From Nitrospira sp. (GTDB lineage: Bacteria > Nitrospirota > Nitrospiria > Nitrospirales > Nitrospiraceae): a DNA stretch of 64,000 nucleotides. The stretch is taken from the NCBI GenBank assembly GCA_020846195.1, contig JADLEJ010000050.1, positions 1-64,000 on the forward strand, read 5' to 3'. The notes beneath the pieces were generated by a model that worked only from the letters and a program-made list of their open reading frames with translations, did not search any database and was not told the origin of the DNA. The position numbers were made by a program, and so were the translations under genes. Positions 20,781 to 29,334 of the stretch are shown here, piece by piece (within the stretch, counting starts at the first letter, position 1; each line of letters starts with the position of its first letter).

Positions 20781-21215
20781 TCAACGCAGACGGACTGCGG
20801 AAAGAACGCGCGTGGGCCAGCTCATTCCATACCACCGGCGAGCCGCCACCGCCCCCAGCACTGAGCCCGTCGCGTCCGCGAGCCAATCCTGCCAGCCGGC
20901 TTCGCGGAACGGCACGAACATTTGGTGCACTTCGTCGGTCACCCCATACAGCGACGCCGCCACAATCGCGAAGAGCGCCGCGCGAGCCGCCACCGCCTCC
21001 GTCGCGCCCCAACGAAACGCCCGATAGCACAACCCGCCAAGCCCCGCATACTCCAGCGCATGCAGCACTTTGTCGTTCACCTCACCGAACAATGACGGCA
21101 GATCGTCGTCCGGATGCGATTGCGCCGACAGATAAAAGATCAATCCCGCGTAGACGGCCACTGGCCCCCAATAAACGACCGCGCGCCGCCATCCCGTTTC
21201 TCCGGCCCGATCCAT
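20781..21215 (-). CDS. VanZ family membrane protein
   Basis: FYLSAQSHPDDDLPSLFGEVNDKVLHALEYAGLG...YGVTDEVHQMFVPFREAGWQDWLADATG. Confidence 0.85.
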   Translation of the reverse strand: MDRAGETGWRRAVVYWGPVAVYAGLIFYLSAQSHPDDDLPSLFGEVNDKVLHALEYAGLGGLCYRAFRWGATEAVAARAALFAIVAASLYGVTDEVHQMFVPFREAGWQDWLADATGSVLGAVAARRWYGMSWPTRVLSAVRLR

Positions 21216-21294
21216 CACGATACAAACTCCTCTGTTCGTTGCGCCTCTCGCACCCCTGTGCCATACTTCAAAAAACGAGAGATTGCACGCTCCA

Positions 21295-23502
21295 ATGAAA
21301 AACGCCCACGTCTGCTTCGTCTGGCACATGCACCAGCCCTACTACACCGACCCGATTACGGGAACGGCGAGTATGCCCTGGGTGCGCCTCCATGCTACCA
21401 AAGCCTATTTCGATATGGCCTATCTGCTGGAGAAATTCCCAGCGGTCAAGGCCACGTTTAACTTCACGCCATCGTTACTACTCCAGCTTCAGGAAATCGG
21501 CAACGGTACCGTGCGCGATCTCTTCCTCGAACGAGCCCAGCGGCCCGCCGCGGAATTGACGCCGGAGGAACAAGCCTTCCTGATCCGGCACTTCTTCTCG
21601 GCCAACTGGGCCACGATGGTGCGCCCCTTCGCGCGCTACCACGAACTGCTGGTGAAACGCGGCCCCGATGTCTCGGGGCCGGATCTCGCCAAGGTCGCCC
21701 GCCAGTTTTCAACGCAGGATTTTCTGGACTTGCAAGTCTGGCACAACCTGGCTTGGTTCGGGTACGGGCCGCTCCAGCGCTATCCGCGCCTGGCGGCGCT
21801 CCGCAGCAAAAACCGCAGCTTCACCGAAGACGACAAACACGAAGTGCTCGCCCTGCAGCGCGTCGCGATTCAAGAGATCGTCCCGCTCTACCGCCAGCTG
21901 CTCGACCGGGGGCAGATCGAATTGACCACCACCCCGTTTTTCCACCCGATCCTGCCGCTCGTCATCGATACGGATATCAACCGCCGGGCGCGTCCCGACC
22001 TGCCATTGCCCTCCCGGTTTCGCGCGCCCGAAGATGCGGACATACAGCTTCAGCGAGCCGTCGATTTTCACCGCAAGACCTTCGGCCAGCCGCCGGTCGG
22101 GCTCTGGCCGTCGGAAGGATCTGTCTGCCCCGAACTGCTTCCGCTGGCTCACCAAGCCGGACTCCGCTGGCTGGCGACCGACGAGGGCATCCTCGCCCGT
22201 TCGTTCGAATTGAGCAACCGCCCCTGGTACCGGCACACGGATCTCTATCAAGCCTACCGCGCGGGAGAGTCCGGCCGAAACATGACAATGGTCTTTCGCG
22301 ACCGCGATATTTCCGATGCCTTCGGGTTTGTGTACCACAAAACCAACCCGGACTCGGCCGCGGACGATGTGCTCCGCCGCCTCCGAAACATTATCCATAA
22401 CGCGCCTCAGGATCAGATCCTCATCCCCATCATTCTCGATGGCGAAAACCCCTGGGAGCATTACCACGACGGCGGCGAGCAGTTCCTCTCGCGCCTCTAT
22501 CGCGCGTTCACCGCCCATGAATTAGATCAAGAATATGCCGTCCAGCTGACCGCCTCCACCATGTCGGAAGGCCTCGCCGCGGCGCCACCCACCCAGCACC
22601 TGCCCGCCCTCCACTCAGGCTCCTGGATCAATCAGGACTATAAAATCTGGATCGGGCATCAGGAAGACAACCGCGGCTGGGACCTCCTCGGCCATACCCG
22701 CACCCGCCTCGTGGAAGTCGCCCCAACCTTGCCGGCGGACCGCGCAGAGTCGGCCTGGCAAGAACTCTATGCCGCCGAAGGCAGCGACTGGTTCTGGTGG
22801 TACGGCGACGATTTCGACACCGACTACAAGCAGGAGTTCGACCGGCTCTTCCGCACCCATTTGCGCAACGTCTGGCTCTTCATGGGCCTCACGCCTCCCG
22901 ATCGATTGAACCAGCCGATCTGCATGCTGACCCAGCAAGCCGCGGCGGCAGACCGCGTCACGCAGCCGGTCACCATCCTCACCCCCACGATCGACGGCCT
23001 GGTGACGGATTTTTTCGAATGGCGCGGAGCCGGAACGATTGCGACGCAGCCGCCGCTAGGAGCCATGTGGAAAGCCGAAGGGTTGTTCACCGCGATCTAC
23101 TTCGGCTGGAGCCACGACCATCTGCTCTTGCGGCTCGACCCGGATGACGCCGCGCAGCCGCGCCTTAACGGATTGGGAATGGAAATCACACTCCACGGAC
23201 CTCAGCACAGCTTTCGCGCATCTTGTTCGCTGGCCCCGTCCGGACCTGAGTTCTTCACCCTCTTCCAACAAGGCGAGTCGGACAGCTGGCAGGAGATTGG
23301 GCCCTATCGCTCGATTTGCCGCCGCAGCATTTTAGAGCTGGCCGTCCCGATCAAAGACCTCCATCTCGAAGCGGGACAAGAGGTGGGCCTGAGCCTCGTG
23401 ATCCTCGAACATGGGTTGGAAGCAGCCCGCTACCCGCACCATGCGCCGGCTATCGTAGCCGTGCCGGGACCGGAGTTTGAAGCGGGCCTGTGGCGAGTGT
23501 GA
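21295..23502 (+). CDS. glycoside hydrolase family 57 protein
   Basis: VCFVWHMHQPYYTDP, GLWPSEGSVCPEL, GENPWEHY. Confidence 0.92.
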   Translation: MKNAHVCFVWHMHQPYYTDPITGTASMPWVRLHATKAYFDMAYLLEKFPAVKATFNFTPSLLLQLQEIGNGTVRDLFLERAQRPAAELTPEEQAFLIRHFFSANWATMVRPFARYHELLVKRGPDVSGPDLAKVARQFSTQDFLDLQVWHNLAWFGYGPLQRYPRLAALRSKNRSFTEDDKHEVLALQRVAIQEIVPLYRQLLDRGQIELTTTPFFHPILPLVIDTDINRRARPDLPLPSRFRAPEDADIQLQRAVDFHRKTFGQPPVGLWPSEGSVCPELLPLAHQAGLRWLATDEGILARSFELSNRPWYRHTDLYQAYRAGESGRNMTMVFRDRDISDAFGFVYHKTNPDSAADDVLRRLRNIIHNAPQDQILIPIILDGENPWEHYHDGGEQFLSRLYRAFTAHELDQEYAVQLTASTMSEGLAAAPPTQHLPALHSGSWINQDYKIWIGHQEDNRGWDLLGHTRTRLVEVAPTLPADRAESAWQELYAAEGSDWFWWYGDDFDTDYKQEFDRLFRTHLRNVWLFMGLTPPDRLNQPICMLTQQAAAADRVTQPVTILTPTIDGLVTDFFEWRGAGTIATQPPLGAMWKAEGLFTAIYFGWSHDHLLLRLDPDDAAQPRLNGLGMEITLHGPQHSFRASCSLAPSGPEFFTLFQQGESDSWQEIGPYRSICRRSILELAVPIKDLHLEAGQEVGLSLVILEHGLEAARYPHHAPAIVAVPGPEFEAGLWRV

Positions 23503-23610
23503 GCGAAAGAATGTGCGCGTTGGGTGCGGCGTTTTGAGTTATGACTGTCTGAGCTGCCCGAGACACTGAGAACTCGGCACTCGGAACTTCTTCCATACTT
23601 CGGAGTACCT

Positions 23611-24615
23611 ATGCCTGATTTACGACGCGATCCTATTGTCGGCCGCTGGGTGATCATTTCGACCGAGCGGAACGGCCGGCCGCACGATTTTGCGCAACTG
23701 CAACCGGCCAAACCGATCTCCACCGCAATCTGCCCGTTCTGCCCCGGCCAGGAACGGCTCACGCCGAAAGAAATCATGGCCTATCGGCCGCAACCCGGCG
23801 AACCGAACTCGCCGAACTGGACCGTCCGCGTCATCCCGAATAAATTTCCCGCCTTGCAGGTCGAAGGCGACATGGGCCGCGAGGGCATCGGGTTGTACGA
23901 CCGGATGAACGGCGTGGGCGCGCATGAAGTCATCATCGAATCGCCCGTTCACAAGGACGGCCTGGCCGACCTGCCCACCAAGAAAATCGAAGACGTGCTC
24001 TGGGCCTATCGCGACCGCATGATCGATCTCAGGAAAGACCCGCGCTTCCGCTACATCTTGATCTTCAAGAACCACGGCGCGTCGGCCGGCGCCACGCTGG
24101 AACACAGCCACTCGCAACTCATCGCCTTGCCGATTATTCCGACCAGCGTCGCGGAAGAACTCGAAGGGTGCCGCGCCCACTACGAGCAAAAGGAACGCTG
24201 CATCTACTGCGACATTCTCCGGCAAGATCTGTCCGATGGCACCCGCATCGTGGCGGAGAATCCTGAGTTCCTCTGCATCACGCCCTATGCGCCACGCTTC
24301 CCGTTCGAAATGTGGATCCTTCCAAAGCGCCATGCCGCCTACTTCGAAGAGAGCCAGAAATCGCAATTCGAATTCCTGGCGCCGATCCTTTCCGAAGCCC
24401 TCCGCCGCATGGACAAGGCGCTCGGACGCCCCTCCTACAACTTCATGCTCCACAGCTCCCCGCTGCACGAAAAGACCGGCGACTTCTACCACTGGCACCT
24501 AGAGATCATCCCGAAACTCACCCAGGTGGCCGGCTTCGAATGGGGCACCGGCTTCTATATCAATCCCGTCGCGCCCGAAGAATCGACTAAGTTCTTGAGG
24601 GCCGCGGAGTTGTAA
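23611..24615 (+). CDS. galT: galactose-1-phosphate uridylyltransferase
   Basis: RRDPIVGRWVIIS, CPFCPGQE, HEVIIESPVH, ATLEHSHSQLIALP. Confidence 0.93.
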   Translation: MPDLRRDPIVGRWVIISTERNGRPHDFAQLQPAKPISTAICPFCPGQERLTPKEIMAYRPQPGEPNSPNWTVRVIPNKFPALQVEGDMGREGIGLYDRMNGVGAHEVIIESPVHKDGLADLPTKKIEDVLWAYRDRMIDLRKDPRFRYILIFKNHGASAGATLEHSHSQLIALPIIPTSVAEELEGCRAHYEQKERCIYCDILRQDLSDGTRIVAENPEFLCITPYAPRFPFEMWILPKRHAAYFEESQKSQFEFLAPILSEALRRMDKALGRPSYNFMLHSSPLHEKTGDFYHWHLEIIPKLTQVAGFEWGTGFYINPVAPEESTKFLRAAEL

Positions 24616-24734
24616 CTCGACTATTTCACGAAGCGGTCAGGCGGGATGCCACAAAATGCAGGCCTTCTCTCTTTCACGACCCGCCTTATCTCCAAAGTCG
24701 GCGATGAAGCCGCAGTCATAAAATCGTTGGGATC

Positions 24735-24902
24735 GATGCGATGGGAAACGTCACAAGCGCCCTCGATCCGTAGGGCAATCCGACGCTCTTCGAATACGAG
24801 CCCACGTACAATCGGCTGACGAAGAGCACCGATGCGCTGAACCAGAGCACCCGCTTCACCTACGACCCGGCGAACGGCAGGTCAGTGACCCTTAACTCGG
24901 TG
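24735..24902 (+). pseudogene. RHS/YD-repeat protein fragment with in-frame TAG (24771-24773)
   Basis: DAMGNVTSALDP*GNPTLFEYEPTYNRLTKSTDALNQSTRFTYDPANGR. Confidence 0.8.
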
Positions 24903-24913
24903 TCCACGAAACC

Positions 24914-25062
24914 CGGGGCAGCTCAACTTTAGGTTCGAGGGACGCCCGCGCCGGCGCAACGTGGATTCCAGTCCCAGCGTGGCCGCGAGTCGTGGTTGCC
25001 ACTCGGACGCGCCAAGCGGCTGTTGGCGGTTAACGCATAAGTCAATACGCATGCCTGACCCC
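24914..25062. repeat. transposase-derived relic, copy 1
   Basis: ~149 bp near-identical to 28193-28347; minus strand reads MRIDLCVNRQQPLGASEWQPRLAATLGLESTLRRRGRP, resembling a REP-associated (IS200-like) transposase C-terminus. Confidence 0.75.
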
Positions 25063-25119
25063 ACTTACGTTGCCAATATGGTGCAATTCCTACCTCGCTG
25101 GCTAGAAGAAAAGGGTTGA
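25063..25119 (+). pseudogene. short toxin-C-terminus-like tail
   Basis: In-frame reading ...PTYVANMVQFLPRWLEEKG* ends 7 nt before the next ORF; begins at the relic boundary. Confidence 0.35.
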
Positions 25120-25126
25120 TCAACTA

Positions 25127-25747
25127 ATGAGCGAAAAGCCAAAAGGCATGCACCATCGGATTTATCTGATGGATGCAAAACGGGACGCACGCGAAGAAGG
25201 CATTTATGTGTTGGTTTCTATAGCGATTGCCACTATCGCCTGGTTGTTAGAGTACCGCAGTATTTCATATCTATTTCTCGTAGGTGGTGGATACTTTCTC
25301 CTCCAGGTTGTCGGGGACCTTCTAGCTATTCGCCGACATAAGCACGCTATGGAGCTTGGCGCATCAAGTGAATTAGGGGAGGAGGGTGTAGACCCAGAAG
25401 AGGTCGTTCGCACCATAAGCTTTGGAACGTCTCATCCTGATATTCGAGTCACTTTCAGTCAGGCTCTTGAGAAAACGCATGCTGAGGGCATCCAACGTTT
25501 TCTCGACGCTATTGAGGGTAACAAGAGTGAGTTTCTTAATCGGTTTGAAACGTTCAAACAACTCCAGTGTAAGCACTATCCCCGCTACTCTGAATTTATC
25601 CCAGATCTCGAGATAAAGAGGATGCTCTTGCTTCCTGGAGATAGATCTGGAGAATGCCGCGCAATGATCTGGTTTTCAGGGGAGTTGGATGATGTATGGC
25701 AGGCGGATTATGAGGACGGAAGCTTTTCGGAACTCTACAGCGGGTAG
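25127..25747 (+). CDS. orphan membrane protein, possible immunity protein
   Basis: 206 aa, two N-terminal hydrophobic segments, lower GC than flanks, tightly coupled to preceding tail. Confidence 0.6.
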   Translation: MSEKPKGMHHRIYLMDAKRDAREEGIYVLVSIAIATIAWLLEYRSISYLFLVGGGYFLLQVVGDLLAIRRHKHAMELGASSELGEEGVDPEEVVRTISFGTSHPDIRVTFSQALEKTHAEGIQRFLDAIEGNKSEFLNRFETFKQLQCKHYPRYSEFIPDLEIKRMLLLPGDRSGECRAMIWFSGELDDVWQADYEDGSFSELYSG

Positions 25748-25992
25748 GGTGTCCCGTCTGCGTGTCCGCGATGGGGGGCATCGACCGTTGGGGGAGTTTT
25801 TCGACAAATGAGCAAGCGGAAGCAGCATCATGACGGGTTTTCTGAGCGCTGAAATGTCTCGACATGACATGATGATGACGGGTTTTTCTTCAAAAACACG
25901 CATGTCAATACGCATGCCTGGGCGATTGTGTTGATCTTGACACTCACTATATCAGTAGCTACACTCATGCCCTCTCAACAGGGGGGTGAGAC

Positions 25993-26568
25993 ATGCTTGC
26001 TTTGCTATGGGAGTATTGGGGGACGGGGCTTTTCTGGCTCATCGCAGCAGGGTTTTCTGTGAGCGATATTCACAACCAGACGCTTCAGTTTATTTTTTGG
26101 GGGCTAGGTCTAATATTCATTATTCCTCCGCTCTGGAAGGGACTTGAGAAAATCAGCGTAATACCTGGTCACTTGAACCCATCTCCAGCTAGAACATCTT
26201 TTGATAAGAATGCTAAAAAGGTTTTCATCGCTACGGTTATGGTTCTGCTAGCATCTTGGTTTGGCTTTTTGTACTACGTCACGCGCCCCATCCCGCACCC
26301 ATTACAGACCACACCTCTTCGCAATGTGCACAATGTTACATTCACTAAAGAGGTTGTAAAAGTTGATGGAAATGCATTCTTTGACTGCACCTTCAATGAC
26401 GTTATTTTTCTATACAACGGGACAACGCATTTTCAGATAGAGAGGCCCACGATTAAGGGGAAGGTTACAATTTCAACTTCAAATTTCGAGACCAGTCATG
26501 TAATGCAATTTCTCGGATCGCTAGGTGCTTTAAAAAATGGCTTCGTAACGCAAGGGCCAGAGAACTGA
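25993..26568 (+). CDS. orphan membrane protein, possible immunity protein
   Basis: 191 aa, multiple hydrophobic segments, low GC; preceded by tail ...THYISSYTHALSTGG* ending 3 nt upstream. Confidence 0.6.
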   Translation: MLALLWEYWGTGLFWLIAAGFSVSDIHNQTLQFIFWGLGLIFIIPPLWKGLEKISVIPGHLNPSPARTSFDKNAKKVFIATVMVLLASWFGFLYYVTRPIPHPLQTTPLRNVHNVTFTKEVVKVDGNAFFDCTFNDVIFLYNGTTHFQIERPTIKGKVTISTSNFETSHVMQFLGSLGALKNGFVTQGPEN

Positions 26569-26574
26569 ATAGGC

Positions 26575-26700
26575 TTACTGTTTCTTCTTCGTTTTTACTT
26601 TAGCGATTTTTACGAGAGGCTCTTCGTTGGTCGCAATGAGTAACTTAATAGCCTCCTCAAAGTTCAACGGATGAAGTGAAACTGGTTTGGCTTTGGGCAT
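26575..26700 (-). CDS. 41-aa Lys-rich ORF downstream of the IS1595 transposase
   Basis: Minus strand MPKAKPVSLHPLNFEEAIKLLIATNEEPLVKIAKVKTKKKQ*, with GGAGGT upstream of ATG. Confidence 0.55.
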   Translation of the reverse strand: MPKAKPVSLHPLNFEEAIKLLIATNEEPLVKIAKVKTKKKQ

Positions 26701-26752
26701 GAGACCTCCAATGGCAAGCGCATTTGCACATTCTTTGACTGATACCGCATCT

Positions 26753-26778
26753 GAGCACGCGATGTTGGCGGCGTGCTC
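26753..26778. other. hairpin between transposase and 41-aa ORF
   Basis: GAGCACGC-N10-GCGTGCTC perfect inverted repeat. Confidence 0.6.
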
Positions 26779-27667
26779 AGCATCCTGCTACGAGCAAGCT
26801 GAAGATATCGGCATTCTTCCGATTGTTATGCCGGAACGAGAACTCGGCCAGGTACAACGGCAAATAGGCCTTGCTGACTTTGTGGAACGTGCCAATCACG
26901 CCCCGTTTCAACAAGCTCCAAAAGCTGTCCAGGTTCGCCGTATGGACGTTGCCACGCACGTACTCATGCTTCTGATGTTGCACTACTTCGTGCGGGTATT
27001 CTCGTTTCAATCGGCCATAGCCTGGATGCTCATCGGTTGCAATCAGAGAAACCTTGTCTCCGACCGTGTTTCTCACGAATTGGCTAAGCGTGAGCCGGTC
27101 CGTATTCTCGATCACCCGGCACACGACATTGCCCTTTCTGGCAATTGCCCCAATGACCGCAATCTTTCCACTCCCACCCTTCACATGCTTCAGCTTGTTC
27201 CAATGCCGGTTCTTATCCTTCCCGCCGATGTACGTTTCATCGACTTCGACTTCGCCCATGAGCTTCGTGAATCCGCCATCCTTCATGGCGGCGCGGATGC
27301 GATGGCACATATACCAGGCCGTCCGGTAGTCGCCGCTGCCGATCTGCCGGTGAATCTGCAAGGCGCTGATCCCCTTCTTGCTCTGCGTCATCAAGTAAAT
27401 GACTTGGAACCAGGTCCGAAGCGGATAGTTGGTATTCTCAAAGACGGTCTTCGAGATCACCGAGAAGCGATAGCCATTGCGACCGCCGCAGTCTTGGCCT
27501 TTGCAGACCCAGTGAAACGGCTTGCTCTTGAGTGCATAGACTTTCTGATTCTGGCAACGAGGGCACTGCACGCCGTTCGGCCAGCGTTTCTCAGTGAGGA
27601 ATTGCTTGCATGCTTCCTCCGTCGAGAACTTGTCCATCAGCGTTGTGAGTGTCATTGGCTTGCTCAT
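26777..27667 (-). mobile_element. IS1595-family transposase
   Basis: N-terminal zinc ribbon CPRCQNQKVYAL...W...C, GEVEVDETYIGGK, HTANLDSFWSLLKRGVIGTFHKVS. Confidence 0.9.
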
Positions 27668-27670
27668 GAA

Positions 27671-27690
27671 TCCCTCCGTTGTTGGAGGGA
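27671..27690 (-). promoter_or_regulatory. 5'UTR hairpin covering the transposase ribosome-binding site
   Basis: TCCCTCC-GTTGTT-GGAGGGA; GGAGGG is the apparent Shine-Dalgarno. Confidence 0.55.
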
Positions 27691-27719
27691 CTATAGCAAG
27701 GTTCATGGGGTGGTGTCAA
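27690..27719 (-). promoter_or_regulatory. sigma-70-type promoter of the transposase
   Basis: Minus strand TTGACA-N18-TATAGT. Confidence 0.6.
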
Positions 27720-27750
27720 GTGCAACATAATCGCCCATGCCTGACCCCAA

Positions 27751-27873
27751 TTAAGAATCGAGCGCATCAAAGAGAGCCGTGAGTACGGCACGAAAGACCG
27801 GGTATCCTTCTAAGGCATAGATGAAGATGTTGGTATCGAGATAGACCGGGCCGGAGAGCGCTAGCTGGGCCAT
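27751..27873 (-). pseudogene. truncated PIN-domain toxin
   Basis: MAQLALSGPVYLDTNIFIYALEGYPVFRAVLTALFDALDS* stops beside the catgcctgacccc junction. Confidence 0.7.
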
Positions 27874-28091
27874 GCATCGCGCTCTCGTCGGATGAACGCG
27901 TCGGCGTCGGCCGGTGAGGCAAATCCACCGGGGGCGCTGCCAATGGCGTTCACCAATTTGGGAGACGGCATGGCTGTGGGATCGGGAATGATAATAATTT
28001 CAGCGAGAGAGCCTGGCACGAGATCCGCCGATTGGATCTGTATCACGCCGCCTGGTTGGACGGTGACGGTTTGTTTGATGGCCGCAATCAT
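27861..28091 (-). CDS. antitoxin-like protein upstream of truncated PIN gene
   Basis: MIAAIKQTVTVQPGGVIQIQSADLVPGSLAEIIIIPD; overlaps the PIN ORF. Confidence 0.6.
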   Translation of the reverse strand: MIAAIKQTVTVQPGGVIQIQSADLVPGSLAEIIIIPDPTAMPSPKLVNAIGSAPGGFASPADADAFIRRERDAWPS

Positions 28092-28192
28092 TGGACGACT
28101 CCTGGTCTGGAGACCCGTATGGCAATTGATTGTATCGCATATGGATGAGTGTTGCGCAAGCATCCGTGATGAAACGAATAAGGGGAAGAAAT

Positions 28193-28347
28193 CGGGGGCA
28201 GCTCAGGCTACTGTATGTTCAGGGGACGCCCGCGTCGGCGCAACGTGGATTCCAGTCCCAGCGGCGCGGCGAGCCGGTGGTTGCCACTCGGACGCACCAA
28301 ACGGCTGTTGGCGGTTAACGCATAAGTCAATACGCATGCCTGACCCC
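28193..28347. repeat. transposase-derived relic, copy 2
   Basis: Direct repeat of 24914-25062. Confidence 0.75.
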
Positions 28348-28622
28348 AATTATTCCCGCCCAATTATTCCCACATACATGACGGCTGGATTGTTTTTTCT
28401 GATGTTGAAGAAGTAGCCCTAGAGCCACCAGATATCTTACCGAATGATTCAATTAATGAAATCAATGCTGAAGCGGACCCCGATTCTACTGGGCGATATC
28501 GCATTGAGATTTCAATGGGCGCTGTTGACCATTTAGGGAATTACCGAGAGGTAACTCTTCGTGCCAAGTCAGCGACTGCTCATATCGAGGATTCCGCAAG
28601 AAAAATCGTTCAAGTGTCATGA
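28344..28622 (+). pseudogene. 5'-truncated ORF fused to relic copy 2
   Basis: Open frame ...HIHDGWIVFSDVEEVALEPPDILPNDSINEINAEADPDSTGRYRIEISMGAVDHLGNYREVTLRAKSATAHIEDSARKIVQVS* without an upstream start. Confidence 0.45.
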
Positions 28623-28720
28623 GGAGAAGAAAGACGGAGGCAGTTCTTGAGCGTGCACCTTGCGCGAGGACGGCGAGATGGAGCGGTGATGAAGAAACGG
28701 CGAAATGTAGGAGTTTAATT

Positions 28721-28906
28721 ATGCTTACCGTTCAAATACGCGATGCTGCGAAAGCGCTTGCTGGTATGGCCGAAGTAGAAATTTTGTGCGATGCGGATGG
28801 CCTAGCATTGTTAATTCAACAAGTAGAGCCACTAAAGAAGGGTTCGCCCATGTGCATATGATGACGCCAGCGTGGGGGCAATGAGCTGAGTGAAGTTGCC
28901 TTTTAA
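28721..28906 (+). pseudogene. frameshifted immunity-like protein (Imm32-like)
   Basis: MLTVQIRDAAKALAGMAEVEILCDADGLALLIQQVEPLKKG / FAHVHMMTPAW / GGNELSEVAF* across three frames. Confidence 0.45.
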
Positions 28907-28916
28907 GTAGGTGATT

Positions 28917-29229
28917 ATGAAGGCTGATCCCTTAGAAGCAGTTAATAGGCCAACGCATCATTAAAGTTGAAACGGTACATGATTATCTCCATCTCGTATT
29001 TTCTGGGGGTGAGATTCTGAGTATCTTCAACAACCACGAGTACGTTGAGGGTTCGGCATTATCAATTCAAGGCGACCAATTGGTTGCTGTTGATGAATTG
29101 GCCGATAAGGTCTCTCTCAAGTTTCAAAAAGGGGGAATCTTAGTAGTTGGCATCGACGCCGCTGACTATAACGGGCCAGAAGCAATGATCCTCAAACGGA
29201 AAGATGGGCCATCCGTCATTTGGAATTAG
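28917..29229 (+). pseudogene. single-nucleotide frameshifted immunity-like protein
   Basis: MKADPLEAVNR / QRIIKVETVHDYLHLVFSGGEILSIFNNHEYVEGSALSIQGDQLVAVDELADKVSLKFQKGGILVVGIDAADYNGPEAMILKRKDGPSVIWN*. Confidence 0.55.
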
Positions 29230-29334
29230 GGAAAGAAAACGGGGGCAGGCTACTTAAATTATGTTCAGTGGCGTCAGTGACGAAGCCTGAAGTTTGGCGA
29301 GGATGATGGCTCAGAAACTGGCGAGTAAGAATCT

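Noticed and set aside
19650-20864. 404-aa plus-strand ORF
   Set aside because: Antisense shadow of the AmgK-like kinase gene.
25800-25898. Two similar 'atcatgacgggttttctgagcg'/'gatgatgacgggtttttctt' stretches
   Set aside because: Too short and imperfect to call as a repeat family from one window.
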